In this document: positions 23,643-33,378 of the stretch, in pieces
Numbering within the stretch: the first letter of the stretch is position 1
Layout of the letters: each line of letters begins with the position of its first letter
NCBI RefSeq assembly: GCF_002706375.1
Contig: NZ_CP017706.1
Span: 1,426,001 to 1,490,000 of the forward strand
DNA: 64,000 nt
Direction: 5' to 3'
Origin: Lactobacillus amylovorus DSM 20531
GTDB taxonomy: Bacteria; Bacillota; Bacilli; Lactobacillales; Lactobacillaceae
Made by a program: the position numbers and the translations under genes
Notes under the pieces: model-generated
The model's database searches: none
What the model saw: the letters and a program-made list of their open reading frames with translations, nothing else
Told to the model about the DNA's origin: nothing

Positions 23643-23993
23643 CTGTGGAGGCTCCTTTCGTTGGATTTCTCTCATAAAAAGGTCCTTCTTTCTATTGAAA
23701 AAAGTACTCCATTTCTTTGCAGGAAAATATTTTAGCAAATGTATATTAAAAGTAAAAATTTAAGCTAATAATGTATCTTGTTATTTAAAATAGACCTTAC
23801 TTTGAATTTAAATCCTTGATATTATGCAATTGATAGTAAATGTATTTATTATAGCAGCCTATTTCTATCTGAATATAGATTTAGTGTGTTATTTAAAAAC
23901 GGCGCCTGTTTTAAGCTCATGACATATTTTTAATTCTCCGTACCAACTCAATCAGGTTTATACTAAAAAATGAGTAGTAATAAGGAGAAAAAC

Positions 23994-24494
23994 ATGAAGA
24001 TCAAAAGAATTTTAGCTTTTTTGGCAGGGATGTTAATTGCTATTTCAGCAGTTTGGATAACTAATCAACCTGAGCAAGTAAGTGCATCTGTTTTTCAAAA
24101 GACCGCAGTGCCTAAGAAGTTCTGCGGCACTTGGTATAGATATTGGGGTAATGGAAAAGTTAAGCCATTCAAGATTACACGTACCGAAATCAATTTAGAC
24201 GGCTGTGCTGACGGCAAGGGAGGAGTCTACAAATATACTAAACGGGCATATAATGCCAAAAGCGGTAGTTCGCACCTATTAATTAAGACTAAGGGCAATA
24301 GAATGTGGATATGTAGCCCACACGGCCAGACGTCAGCTGCGTATGTCACCGGCGACCGTAAAAAGCTCTATGTGGTTGTCGATACTTGGGTAGATACGTA
24401 TTTTAAGAGCAAATCCGCAGCCAGAAAAAACTATAAAGCCGATAGAAGCATGAGCAGGAGAAATCAGCTTTCTAAGTTGGTGTGGGGTAATTAG
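23994..24494 (+). CDS. Secreted protein of unknown function
   Basis: The 166-aa product begins with a signal peptide: a KIKRI basic start, hydrophobic ILAFLAGMLIAISAVWI, and a likely cleavage after ASA or VSA near residues 32-34. The mature part (about 130 aa) is basic and has KFCGTWYRYWGNGKVKPFKI, a pattern common to small secreted lactobacillar proteins of unknown role. ATG 23994 is chosen because AAGGAGAAAAAC lies just upstream; an ATG at 23970 is further 5'. It stands alone, without neighbours to suggest a job. Confidence 0.75.
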   Translation: MKIKRILAFLAGMLIAISAVWITNQPEQVSASVFQKTAVPKKFCGTWYRYWGNGKVKPFKITRTEINLDGCADGKGGVYKYTKRAYNAKSGSSHLLIKTKGNRMWICSPHGQTSAAYVTGDRKKLYVVVDTWVDTYFKSKSAARKNYKADRSMSRRNQLSKLVWGN

Positions 24495-24564
24495 TTGAGG
24501 AAGCTGCACCGCCTGTTAAACAATTGAGGCAACAACTCAGCTGTGACATAATATAAGCAATGGG

Positions 24565-24640
24565 AGAAAAGCTCCTTTATAAAATTTACGCGGGACAATG
24601 GTCTCTTGGCACTCATTTTTTGGATGAGTGTCTTTTTTGT
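24565..24640 (+). ncRNA. Candidate small RNA or leader with terminator
   Basis: A promoter-like CATAATATAAG (24547-24557) leads into about 60 bases with short AGCTCC and CGGGACAATGGTC stems, and a strong terminator GGCACTCAT-tttttgg-ATGAGTGTC then T6 (24608-24640). No ORF. The layout resembles the antitoxin RNA at 23346, but no toxin ORF is seen opposite. Confidence 0.35.
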
Positions 24641-24753
24641 TTGGGATGTATTTTATTTAAATTTATTTTCGAACATATATTCCCTTAATTAAAATTAGGG
24701 TAATACTTATATTATTAATTTTTAGATATAAATTGGATGTATGAATTGGATAT

Positions 24754-25021
24754 TATAATTTAAGGATATGAGTAGAATCGATAAATTAAAAGTAAAAATA
24801 AATGATCCAACTAAGGATTTTACATTTGATGAAGCAAAAATATTAATGAATCATTTTAATTTCAAGTTGACAAATAAAGGACGAAGTAGTGGCTCTCGTG
24901 TGCAATTCAACGTGGCGATGTTAAAACTGATTTACACAAACCACACCCTCGAAATACTCTTAAAGCATATCAAATAAGAGACTTGAAAGAGGGGCTAAAG
25001 AAAGCAGAGATCAGATTATGA
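24754..25021 (+). pseudogene. hicA: hicA toxin gene with a frameshift
   Basis: HicA toxins are small mRNA-cleaving proteins with a dsRNA-binding fold. ATG 24768 begins MSRIDKLKVKINDPTKDF, then TFDEAKILMNHFNF and NKGRSSGSRVQF. The frame then moves off and ends at 24977. A one-base shift near 24905 restores the expected QRGDVKTDLHKPHPRNTLKA, with the catalytic-region HKPHP, and LKEGLKKAEIRL, ending at the TGA at 25019-25021. A missing T after CAATT is the simplest explanation. The TATAAT at 24754-24759 places the transcript start at or next to the ATG. The toxin should be inactive. Confidence 0.8.
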
Positions 25022-25275
25022 GTTTACTCGAATACAAAGGATATAGAGGGACAATTGAAACAGAAGACGATATTTTATTTGGTCATGTTTTAGGTTTGAA
25101 AAATACAATTATTTCTTATGAAGGAAATAATATTGAGAAATTAAAAGCTGACTTTAAAAATGGAATAGATGACTATTTAGAAAATTGTAGTATAAATGGT
25201 GAAAAGCCAGAAAAAGTAAATAATAAATTAGCTAAATCTGAATGGAATGATATTTTTTCTGTAGGTTCAGCGTAA
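25018..25275 (+). CDS. hicB: HicB-family antitoxin, short or C-terminally altered
   Basis: This 85-aa protein shows the HicB partial RNase H-like fold: LLEYKGYRGTIETEDDILFG, then HVLGLKNTIISYEGNNIEKLK and AVDDYLENC-like residues. It neutralises HicA and usually also binds the promoter through a C-terminal DNA-binding part. That part (about 25-30 residues) is missing or replaced by KLAKSEWNDIFSVGSA, so autoregulation may be lost. The start overlaps the restored hicA stop (ATGA), the usual toxin-antitoxin arrangement. With hicA broken the pair is probably inert. Confidence 0.8.
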   Translation: MSLLEYKGYRGTIETEDDILFGHVLGLKNTIISYEGNNIEKLKADFKNGIDDYLENCSINGEKPEKVNNKLAKSEWNDIFSVGSA

Positions 25276-25281
25276 TATATT

Positions 25282-25985
25282 TTGATATATGATAATGTAG
25301 CTGTTCTTTCAAATAGATTGGAACACCAATTCTCAAATTATATTAGTATTAAGGGTATAGTTACTGACCCAAGTCAAATTAAAACTTTTAGATCAAAAAT
25401 TGATATTATTGTTGCTGTGAATTCCAATTATATAGATCATAGTATAGGTGCAGTTAGTATTTCTCAATTTCTTTTACCTGATGATGTTCAGAAATTACAT
25501 GTTGCCATAACTACTAAACAGCATCAAGTAAAAAAGGATAAATTTCAAGAACGCTTATTAACTTTTTTTGATAGTGATAATTTCGTCAGAAGTACTAATT
25601 TAAATGATATTAATCAAATATTTGACACTGTTTCATATAATTTTGAAAGGCAAGGTGTAGTACAATCTGATTTTAAGAAACGTTTGTATCAACGTGAGAA
25701 AATGTCGAGTACTGCCTTTGGTAGAATTGCAATTCCGCATTCATTGGATATGTCTGCTCAAAAAAGCAAGGGTTTTATCATTATTAATTCACATGGAATT
25801 AAGTGGAGTGATAATAATGAAGTGTATCTAGTAATTGCTTAGCAATTGATCCAAATAATAAGCAACTATTTAGGGAAGTGTTTGATGAGTTATCAGATGT
25901 TGTAACTGATATAAATAATGTTACAGAATTAATTAAGTGTAAAAACTATAGTGAATTTATTGTTAAGTTAGTAGAATTACTTTAA
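25282..25985 (+). pseudogene. 3' part of a PTS-controlled regulator (EIIB/EIIA-like), frameshifted
   Basis: The frame at 25282-25842 has an EIIB-like part (VDIIVAVNS region) and an EIIA-Fru/Mtl-type domain with FGRIAIPHSLD, whose His is the phosphorylation site. At 25842 a stop breaks the sequence, but the next frame continues the domain: ALAIDPNNKQLF and a C-terminal helix to TAA at 25985. One T is missing in ATTGCT(T)AGCAATT. The N-terminal HTH and PRD domains of the MtlR/LicR family are absent. It is a relic upstream of the beta-glucoside operon and perhaps a remnant of another sugar locus. Confidence 0.75.
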
Positions 25986-26033
25986 TAGTTTATATAAGGT
26001 AAAACGTTGTTGGATATTAATAAAAAATAATGA

Positions 26034-26062
26034 TTGCTTTTCTAATTAGAAAGCGGTATCAT
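26034..26062 (+). promoter_or_regulatory. Promoter and overlapping cre of the beta-glucoside operon
   Basis: TTGCTT (26034-26039), 17-bp spacer, TATCAT (26057-26062). A catabolite-responsive element TAGAAAGCGGTATCA (26047-26061) matches WTGNAANCGNWNNCW at 14 of 15 positions and covers the -10, which suggests CcpA repression. Confidence 0.75.
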
Positions 26063-26085
26063 AACTGTAACAAGTGAAAATGAGT

Positions 26086-26150
26086 GAAATTGTTAGCCAA
26101 TAATTGGTGCAGGCTCACTTATCCCTTTAAAGGGATGAGTGAGCCTTTTT
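26086..26150 (+). promoter_or_regulatory. RAT antiterminator site with overlapping terminator
   Basis: AAATTGTTAGCCAATAATTGG and GTGCAGGC (26087-26114) match the ribonucleic antiterminator (RAT) bound by BglG/LicT proteins. Its 3' end overlaps the terminator GGCTCACTTATCCC-tttaaa-GGGATGAGTGAGCC with T5 (26112-26150). Binding by the downstream regulator would prevent this hairpin. Confidence 0.88.
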
Positions 26151-26176
26151 GTATGAAAAAGGGAGGTATGAATATT

Positions 26177-27028
26177 GTGCGTATTAAACAGATTCTTAAC
26201 AATGGTGCAATAGTCACTACTAAAAAGGATGGCGAAGAAGTTGTAGTTCTTGGAAAAGGAATAGCTTTTGCCAAAAAAGTTGGTGACGAAGTTGATAAAA
26301 CGAAGATCTATAAGATATTCACCCCTTTTGATGATAATCAGCGTAACAACTTGTTAAAAACAATTCATGAAACAGATCCAATATTCTTTCAGATTTCGGA
26401 GAAAATCGTTGATCGATTAAAGAAAGAGGAAAATATTGATCTGGCAGATAGTGTGTATATTACATTAACTGATCACTTGGCAACAAGTGTAGAACGTGGA
26501 AAGAAGGGATTGTATCTCAGTAATAGCTTTCTCTGGGAAATACAAAATTACTATCCTAAAGAATATCAATATGGTTTATGGGCACTTCAACTGTTAAATA
26601 ATCAATTCAAATTGCAGTTTCCTGAAGATGAAGCTGGTTTTATTGCGATTCATATTATTAGTGGTGAATTAGGAAATGATATTGATGATTTTAAGAAATC
26701 AATAGATTTTATCAAAGAGATTACTAAAATAGTTCGGTATTATTTCAAGATAGACATAGATTATCAATCAGCTGCTTATAACCGTTTTGCGCTGCATCTA
26801 AAATTCTTCTGGAAGTACATGATGTACAAGAAAGGAGAACGAGGCTTAGGTGATTTAAGCGATGAAATTTTAAAAGTAATAAAATCTAGTGATATTGATG
26901 CATATAAATGTTCATTAAAGATAAAACAGTTTATTGCTGAGAAATATAATTACGACTTGACTAATGAAGAAATAATGTATTTAGCGATCCATATTAATAA
27001 GATCACTTCTGATTTGAGGAGAAAATAA
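26177..27028 (+). CDS. BglG/LicT-family transcription antiterminator
   Basis: The product has an N-terminal CAT RNA-binding domain (RIKQILNNGAIVTTKKDGEE, KGIAFAKKVGDEVD) followed by two PRDs (about 65-170 and 175-280). The phospho-His residues appear in LTDHLATSVER and AIHIISGE in PRD1, and in FALHLKFFWKY and AIHINKI in PRD2. The GTG at 26177 is the likely start: it is 10 bases after AAGGGAGG and matches the usual MKIxKIxNNN family opening; the ATG at 26168 is too near the site. It binds the RAT upstream of its own gene and lets transcription enter the operon when beta-glucosides are present. Confidence 0.92.
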   Translation: MRIKQILNNGAIVTTKKDGEEVVVLGKGIAFAKKVGDEVDKTKIYKIFTPFDDNQRNNLLKTIHETDPIFFQISEKIVDRLKKEENIDLADSVYITLTDHLATSVERGKKGLYLSNSFLWEIQNYYPKEYQYGLWALQLLNNQFKLQFPEDEAGFIAIHIISGELGNDIDDFKKSIDFIKEITKIVRYYFKIDIDYQSAAYNRFALHLKFFWKYMMYKKGERGLGDLSDEILKVIKSSDIDAYKCSLKIKQFIAEKYNYDLTNEEIMYLAIHINKITSDLRRK

Positions 27029-28908
27029 TGAAATATGAAAAAATGAACCAGGAAATTCTGGAAGCAATAGGTGGAGAAGAAAACATCCAATCGGTTGTTC
27101 ACTGTTCAACTAGATTAAGGTTTGTCTTAAAGGATGAAAGTAAAGCAGATGATAAAAAGGCTGAAGCAATTGATGGAGTTTTACAAGTTGTTAAGAAAGG
27201 TGGGCAATATCAATTAGTTATTGGTAATACTGTTGAAGATGTATATGATGATTTGATCAAGATGATTCATATCAATAATAACGATAGTGATAATAAGCCA
27301 AAAAAGAAGCAAAACTTATTTGACACTATCATTGGAGCTATTACTGGTTCTATTGCACCTGCAATTCCTTTGCTTGCCGGTGCCGGTATGGGCAAAGTTT
27401 TGCTCCTAATCTTAACTATTTGTCATGTTTTATCAGATAAGAGTCAAACATACCAATTACTGAATTTAATCTTTGATACTGGATATTACTTCATGCCAGC
27501 TTATGTTGGCTTTTCAGCTGCTAAGATTTTCAATACTGATAGAATGCTAGGTGCTTTTATTGGTTTAATGACGGTACATCCAAGTTGGGTACAAATTGTA
27601 ACTGCCAATAAGCCCTTCCATTTTTTAGGATTGCCAGTTCCTTTAGTTCAATATTCATCTACTTTAATCACCGCGATTCTTTCTGTATGGATTATGTCTT
27701 ATATTTACAGATTCGTTAGAAAAATCACACCTGGAATGGTTAAAGTCTTTATGGAACCGATGCTTACTATGTTGATCACGGGTCCATTAGTATTCTTGGT
27801 CATCGGGCCTATTTCAAATTGGATTTCGCAAGGTATTGGTTTTATTGCTATGTGGCTTTATCACAATGCAGGAGTTATTGCTATTCCACTCTTGGCAGCT
27901 TTGTATCCTTGGCTTGTTTCTATTGGTATTCACAAAGCTTTGTCACCAATCAGTATTCAATTAGTCGCTACTCAAGGTTTTGATCCAATTATTCGTGTTG
28001 TTGCTTTATGTTCAAACATGTCTCAAGCAGCTGCTTCACTTGCAGTTGGTTTGAAAACTAAGAATAAAAAACTAAAATCCTTGGCTCTTTCATCAAGTGC
28101 AACTGCATATCTTGGTGGTATTACTGAACCAGCCTTATTTGGTGTTAACTTGAGATTAAAGAAACCTATGTATGGTGCAATGATCGGTGGTGCAATTGCT
28201 GGTGTTGTTGCTAGTTTTATGAAATTAAAGGCATTCATTTATGTAACACCCGCTTTCTTAAGTTTGCCAATGTGGGTATCTAAGAGTGAAAACTTTGTTG
28301 TTCAAGCTATTATAGTTATTATTGTCGCAAGTATAGCTACTTTTATTGCAACTTGGATGATTGGATTTGATGATCCTGTAGATAAAAGTCAAATTAAAGA
28401 AGCCAAAAAGGAAGAAAAGAAGAAATTTGATAAAGATCATGAAAAACATGAGTTACATGCACCTGCTAAAGGTGATTTAGAAGATGTTTCTAAGGTTGAT
28501 GATCCAACTTTTGCTAGTGGTGTCATGGGTAAAGGCATTGCAGTAATTCCAAGTGAAGGTAAAATTTTTGCACCAGATGACGGAGTTGTTACAGCAACGT
28601 TTGATACTCATCACGCTATTGGTTTGCATCTAAATAATGATGCTGATGTTTTGATCCACGTTGGTATTGATACAGTTGAAATGAAGGGTAAGGGTTTTAA
28701 CCAATTAGTTAAAAAAGGCGATAAGGTTAAAGCTGGTCAAGAGTTACTTGACTTTAATATTGATGAAATTAAGAAGGCAGGTTATGATCCAACAGTTATT
28801 ATGATCGTAACTAACCCTAAAGATTTCTTGGAAGTACTTACTGTATTAAAAGATAAAGATGATACTAAAAAAGTTACTAATCAAGATAATGTAATAATTT
28901 TAGCTTAG
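27028..28908 (+). CDS. bglF: PTS beta-glucoside-specific EIIBCA
   Basis: The 626-aa permease imports and phosphorylates beta-glucosides. The EIIB domain comes first with the active Cys in VVHCSTRLRFVL (about residue 26), then EIIC (about 105-460) with some ten hydrophobic segments and GGITEPALFGVNLRLKKP, then EIIA (about 480-626) with the phospho-His in VLIHVGIDTVEMKGKGF. The B-C-A order and 620-630 aa length fit BglF/BglP. It overlaps the antiterminator stop (TAATG) and is followed by the glycosidase. Confidence 0.94.
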   Translation: MKYEKMNQEILEAIGGEENIQSVVHCSTRLRFVLKDESKADDKKAEAIDGVLQVVKKGGQYQLVIGNTVEDVYDDLIKMIHINNNDSDNKPKKKQNLFDTIIGAITGSIAPAIPLLAGAGMGKVLLLILTICHVLSDKSQTYQLLNLIFDTGYYFMPAYVGFSAAKIFNTDRMLGAFIGLMTVHPSWVQIVTANKPFHFLGLPVPLVQYSSTLITAILSVWIMSYIYRFVRKITPGMVKVFMEPMLTMLITGPLVFLVIGPISNWISQGIGFIAMWLYHNAGVIAIPLLAALYPWLVSIGIHKALSPISIQLVATQGFDPIIRVVALCSNMSQAAASLAVGLKTKNKKLKSLALSSSATAYLGGITEPALFGVNLRLKKPMYGAMIGGAIAGVVASFMKLKAFIYVTPAFLSLPMWVSKSENFVVQAIIVIIVASIATFIATWMIGFDDPVDKSQIKEAKKEEKKKFDKDHEKHELHAPAKGDLEDVSKVDDPTFASGVMGKGIAVIPSEGKIFAPDDGVVTATFDTHHAIGLHLNNDADVLIHVGIDTVEMKGKGFNQLVKKGDKVKAGQELLDFNIDEIKKAGYDPTVIMIVTNPKDFLEVLTVLKDKDDTKKVTNQDNVIILA

Positions 28909-30405
<1,497 letters not shown>

Positions 30406-30411
30406 CAAAAT

Positions 30412-30435
30412 ACTTCTTTCCCCTAAGAAGTGTTT
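30412..30435 (+). terminator. Weak terminator after the beta-glucoside operon
   Basis: ACTTCTT-tcccct-AAGAAGT stem followed by GTTT, six bases past the GH1 stop. It is short and lacks a long T-run. Confidence 0.5.
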
Positions 30436-30466
30436 ATCAAAATAAAAGGACACATGATTTTAAACT

Positions 30467-30625
30467 GAACTGAGACCTAAAAATTAGACAGTTTAAAATA
30501 CAGGATTAATAGCGGCTTGATTCCGATATTCTTTCAGAGTTAAGCTTTTTAATCCGCTCTTTATCCTTTCTTCGTTATAGTATTTGATATATTCTTCGAT
30601 TGCTTGAGCTAAAGGAAAGAATAGT
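30467..30625 (-). pseudogene. IS3-family transposase C-terminal relic with IS end
   Basis: The minus strand reads LAQAIEEYIKYYNEERIKS, then GLKSLTLKEYRNQAAINPVF and stop, the conserved OrfB C-terminus of the IS3/IS150 group. The IS tip AACTGAGACCTAAAAATTAG follows. The upstream part of the element is absent. This is the best preserved of the three relics. Confidence 0.75.
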
Positions 30626-30840
30626 TCTATCTCGAATGCTGATATTGTAAAATTTCATCATTTAGAAGTTTTACAATAGGCATGAACCAAGTTGTAGTTA
30701 ATCACTACAGCTTTTTATTTTAATAAAGTAGAAAAAGGCATCTCTAAAACAGGGATGCCTATTTTTATGTGTTAAACACATATTATTCACGGTATCTGAT
30801 ATGATAAAGGAAATGAAAACGTTAAAAAGGAGGCTAGATT
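30626..30840 (+). other. Non-coding spacer with two hairpins
   Basis: No gene. GTTGTAGTTAATCACTACAGC with TTTTTA (30691-30715) and AAAAAGGCATCTCTAAAACAGGGATGCCTATTTTT (30733-30766) are terminator-like. An ATGAAAACGTTAAAAA sequence near 30811 partly matches cre, and AAAGGAGG before ATG 30841 is a strong ribosome site. Confidence 0.5.
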
Positions 30841-32468
30841 ATGCCATTAATTCAATACGGTCAAGATCTTTATGAAGAACTTGGCGACAATACTTCTACT
30901 GCCCAAGCTACGCCTTTTAGTAATTGGCAGTTGACGAAGTTTACTTTTAATAGTAAAAAGTATTATTTGTTTGTAGAAATCGATACCGGTTTGGTTGTTG
31001 TTACACAAAAGATCGATAAAAGCGAATTTGATGATGTGTTAATTGGGCTAAGTCATGCCTGGGATTACATTGTTCAAAATCAAAGAATAGATATTGCAAA
31101 TGCTAATCTTGAGACTGAATTTACTTTTGCCCATAATGACTTGGTTAATAGTGAAGTGACGGCCAAGATACAAAATTACATTGAAGAGGGCTCACAGTTA
31201 AAGCAAAAATTGACTCTTTATCATGATGATGAATTAAACTATGCAGAAAAATTAACTGTGATGTCATTAATTTTGATGACTTTTTCTGATCCTTCAAATG
31301 ATGTTGTTGAGAAAATTGCTGAAAAGGCTAATGAAGTTTTCCCAGTTAAAACTCAACGTCCGAAAAGCAATACCAAGTATTGGGATTTAAGAATGCAGTT
31401 TGAAGATCCCGACCACTGGAAACAATATGAATACCAGGATATATCTGACAACGCAAAAATAAGTAATGAAATTAAGCAAAATAATGAAAAGCTAGTTGAT
31501 CAGTATTTTAAATATGCGCAGGTAGACTATCGTAGATATTTGATTGATCATAAGAGACAATTGCTGGATTTCGTCAATAGCTATTTGCTTAATAATGAAC
31601 TTCGGTTTGTGAACAGTAATTTAGGGGATGTCGCTTATTATATCTGGTGGGGAGTTAACCGTGTATATCAAGTAGATGATAAAATTCCTAAGAAGAAAAA
31701 AGACTTGATGGTCGACCAGCTACTTGACATGTTTAGTGATTTCTATTTGTTTTTGAGTAGAGTAGGCCTAATCAGACAGGCAGATGCCAAAAAAATTAAG
31801 CAATTTTGTGAGGAACAGCATGAGTGGTATTTTTATTCTGAGCTAGAAAATGACGAATATTTTGGCGATGATATTGGCTTTGAAGAATTTGCTCATGATA
31901 TTATGGATAATCCTGATAAGTTTCGTAAAATAGCTCAGGCTAAAGAAACTCCACCTGAAGTTGTGAAAATTATTACCGACATGTTAGATTTGGTTGATAT
32001 GATGCCGAAAAGATCTATATGTTTAATGTGGATTGGGGTCACATGTATGATCTTTACAATCCTGAAACAGGCGTCCGGTATGAAAATCAACGGAATATTG
32101 ACGCAATGAGTGAATGGGGACCGCGTGACTCTATTAATTCTGAGAAAGTAAAGGTTTCTGCTTTTAATGAGGGTGAAAAGCTGTTGCTATCATATGATTA
32201 TGGAGATGGCTGGGAGTTTGAAGTTAATATCAAGAAAATTGATGACACTAAGGAACCACCTAAATATCCATATATTATTTCAGGTAAGGGCTTAGGAATC
32301 ATTGATGATATTGGCGGTGTTTGGAGTTTGGAAGATTATTACAATACCCCGGAAGACGAGATGGATCCAGAGTTACTTGATTGGATAGGTGGAGAGAAGA
32401 TAGATCTTGATAAATTTGATAAAGAAGAATTAAATGAAGGCTTACAGCATCCGCCATATTGGGAATAA
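30841..32468 (+). pseudogene. Large protein with C-terminal pRiA4b ORF-3-like domain, frameshifted
   Basis: The first frame (30841-32109) gives 422 aa, acidic and helix-rich, with no family I recognise. Near 32005-32020 the sequence leaves frame; a -1 frame from about 32015 to 32468 continues MYDLYNPETGVRYENQ, LSYDYGDGWEFEVNIKKI and SLEDYYNTPED. That last part is the pRiA4b ORF-3 (IS1096 TnpR-like) fold with its YDYGDGWE motif and typical C-terminal GGVWxLEDY. No standard slippery heptamer lies at the shift, so it looks like a mutation. The strong AAAGGAGG start remains. Both parts probably formed one protein of about 540 aa. Confidence 0.7.
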
Positions 32469-32497
32469 TACAAAAAATGCATCCCTAAATTAGATGG

Positions 32498-32974
32498 ATG
32501 AACAGGATGCAGGAAAAAGAACAATTAGAAGAAATCAGTAAAATGATTAAATCTATTAAGCGAATAATAGAGCAAAATCAGTATATTCATATTCCTCCAT
32601 TTGGACAATCAAAGCAATTGAATCTGAAGAGTAATAATTATGCTTTTTTCTTAGATCTTAATAGAAAAGGACATAAAAGACCAAAATGTACTTTTTAACT
32701 GAGAGAAAAGAGAAATAAAGAATTGCCTTTGGTTAGGATTGATATTATTGGTAGACCACATCAAAACCCAGATGGTGATTTTAAGTGGGCAAATCAGGTG
32801 GTAAAATGTCCGCATTTGCATAGAGCTGACTTTCCTAAATATGGTACTCACGTTGCTGTACCACTTTTAAAAGATAACGGTAACTTTAAGTTAAGTGAAC
32901 AAGATTTAAATAATTTAATTTTGTGCTTAAAGAAAGCATTAAAATTCTTGAATGTAGAAGTAGCGTTGTTGTAG
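32498..32974 (+). pseudogene. Small unknown protein split by an in-frame stop
   Basis: One frame covers 158 codons and is interrupted only by TAA at 32696-32698, probably CAA before mutation. The two halves read on sensibly: SKQLNLKSNNYAFFLDLNRK, then KCTF, stop, LREKRNKELPLVRIDIIG, and PDGDFKWANQVVKCPHLHR, FPKYGTHVAVPLL. A TTG at 32723 could restart translation of the last 83 residues. The His-rich middle is distinctive but I cannot name the family. It sits next to the frameshifted gene above, in a decayed region. Confidence 0.6.
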
Positions 32975-32987
32975 CCGCATTGTTGGC

Positions 32988-33017
32988 AGAGTCGGATCAA
33001 TTCCGGCTCTTTTTTTT
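32988..33017 (+). terminator. Rho-independent terminator
   Basis: AGAG-t-CGG-atcaatt-CCG-g-CTCT followed by seven T, 14 bp after the small ORF. Confidence 0.8.
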
Positions 33018-33019
33018 GC

Positions 33020-33205
33020 AATAAAAAAGCGAGGACTGCAAACATTGCAATCCTCGCCTTTAATATCCAGAACACAGATCAAGCGCCTGTCTATGCTAGA
33101 GGCTCCAGGCCTGATGGGTGTCTTGATATGTGGTATTTTTTATATTTCGATTGAAAGAATAATGGCCTTCTTCAAAATTCAATATCACAACAGCACCTCA
33201 TTTCT
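33020..33205 (-). ncRNA. Terminated minus-strand RNA, possible relic of a type I toxin mRNA
   Basis: On the minus strand a stem GCGAGGATTGCAA/TTGCAGTCCTCGC with six T (33057 to 33021) ends a transcript. Upstream, GAAATGAGGTGCTGTTGTGA (33202 down) and GGAGCCTC recall the leader of the candidate toxin mRNA at 23642-23714 (GAAATGGAGTACT, GGAGCCTCC). The membrane-peptide ORF itself is not recognisable here. The similarity is by eye only. Confidence 0.35.
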
Positions 33206-33236
33206 ACAAATCTGGGTTATGAATTTTTATCATAAA

Positions 33237-33248
33237 GTAAGCGCTTAC
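33237..33248. promoter_or_regulatory. cre-like palindrome
   Basis: GTAAGCGCTTAC is a perfect 12-bp palindrome that contains the cre core (AAGCGCTT). It lies 130 bp before the GNAT gene and 35 bp upstream of the minus-strand RNA. Confidence 0.5.
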
Positions 33249-33378
33249 CTTATTTACCCTTAATATATCATAAAATCGCCGAATTTTGTAGCATTTTAAT
33301 TCTAGAAAGGGCAAAAAGAGTTAAAACATGTTACATTAGATATAGACAATATAGTAATTATTATTTTTAGAGGTAGAA

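Noticed and set aside
23521..23738. 90-codon form of the small peptide from ATG 23738
   Set aside because: The extra 32 residues cover the direct repeat and ribosome sites of the leader; starts at 23642 or 23675 have AAAGGAG or AGAAGG.
31990..32030. Programmed frameshift in the pRiA4b-like gene
   Set aside because: The required -1 shift has no X XXY YYZ heptamer in frame (CCG AAA AGA), so a mutation is more likely.
32848..33075. 75-codon minus-strand ORF
   Set aside because: It reads through two terminator hairpins and overlaps the broken gene at 32498; unlikely to be translated.
33045..33263. 72-codon plus-strand ORF with a hydrophobic stretch
   Set aside because: Considered as a toxin peptide, but it begins inside a terminator stem and lacks a basic tail; the minus-strand RNA reading fits better.
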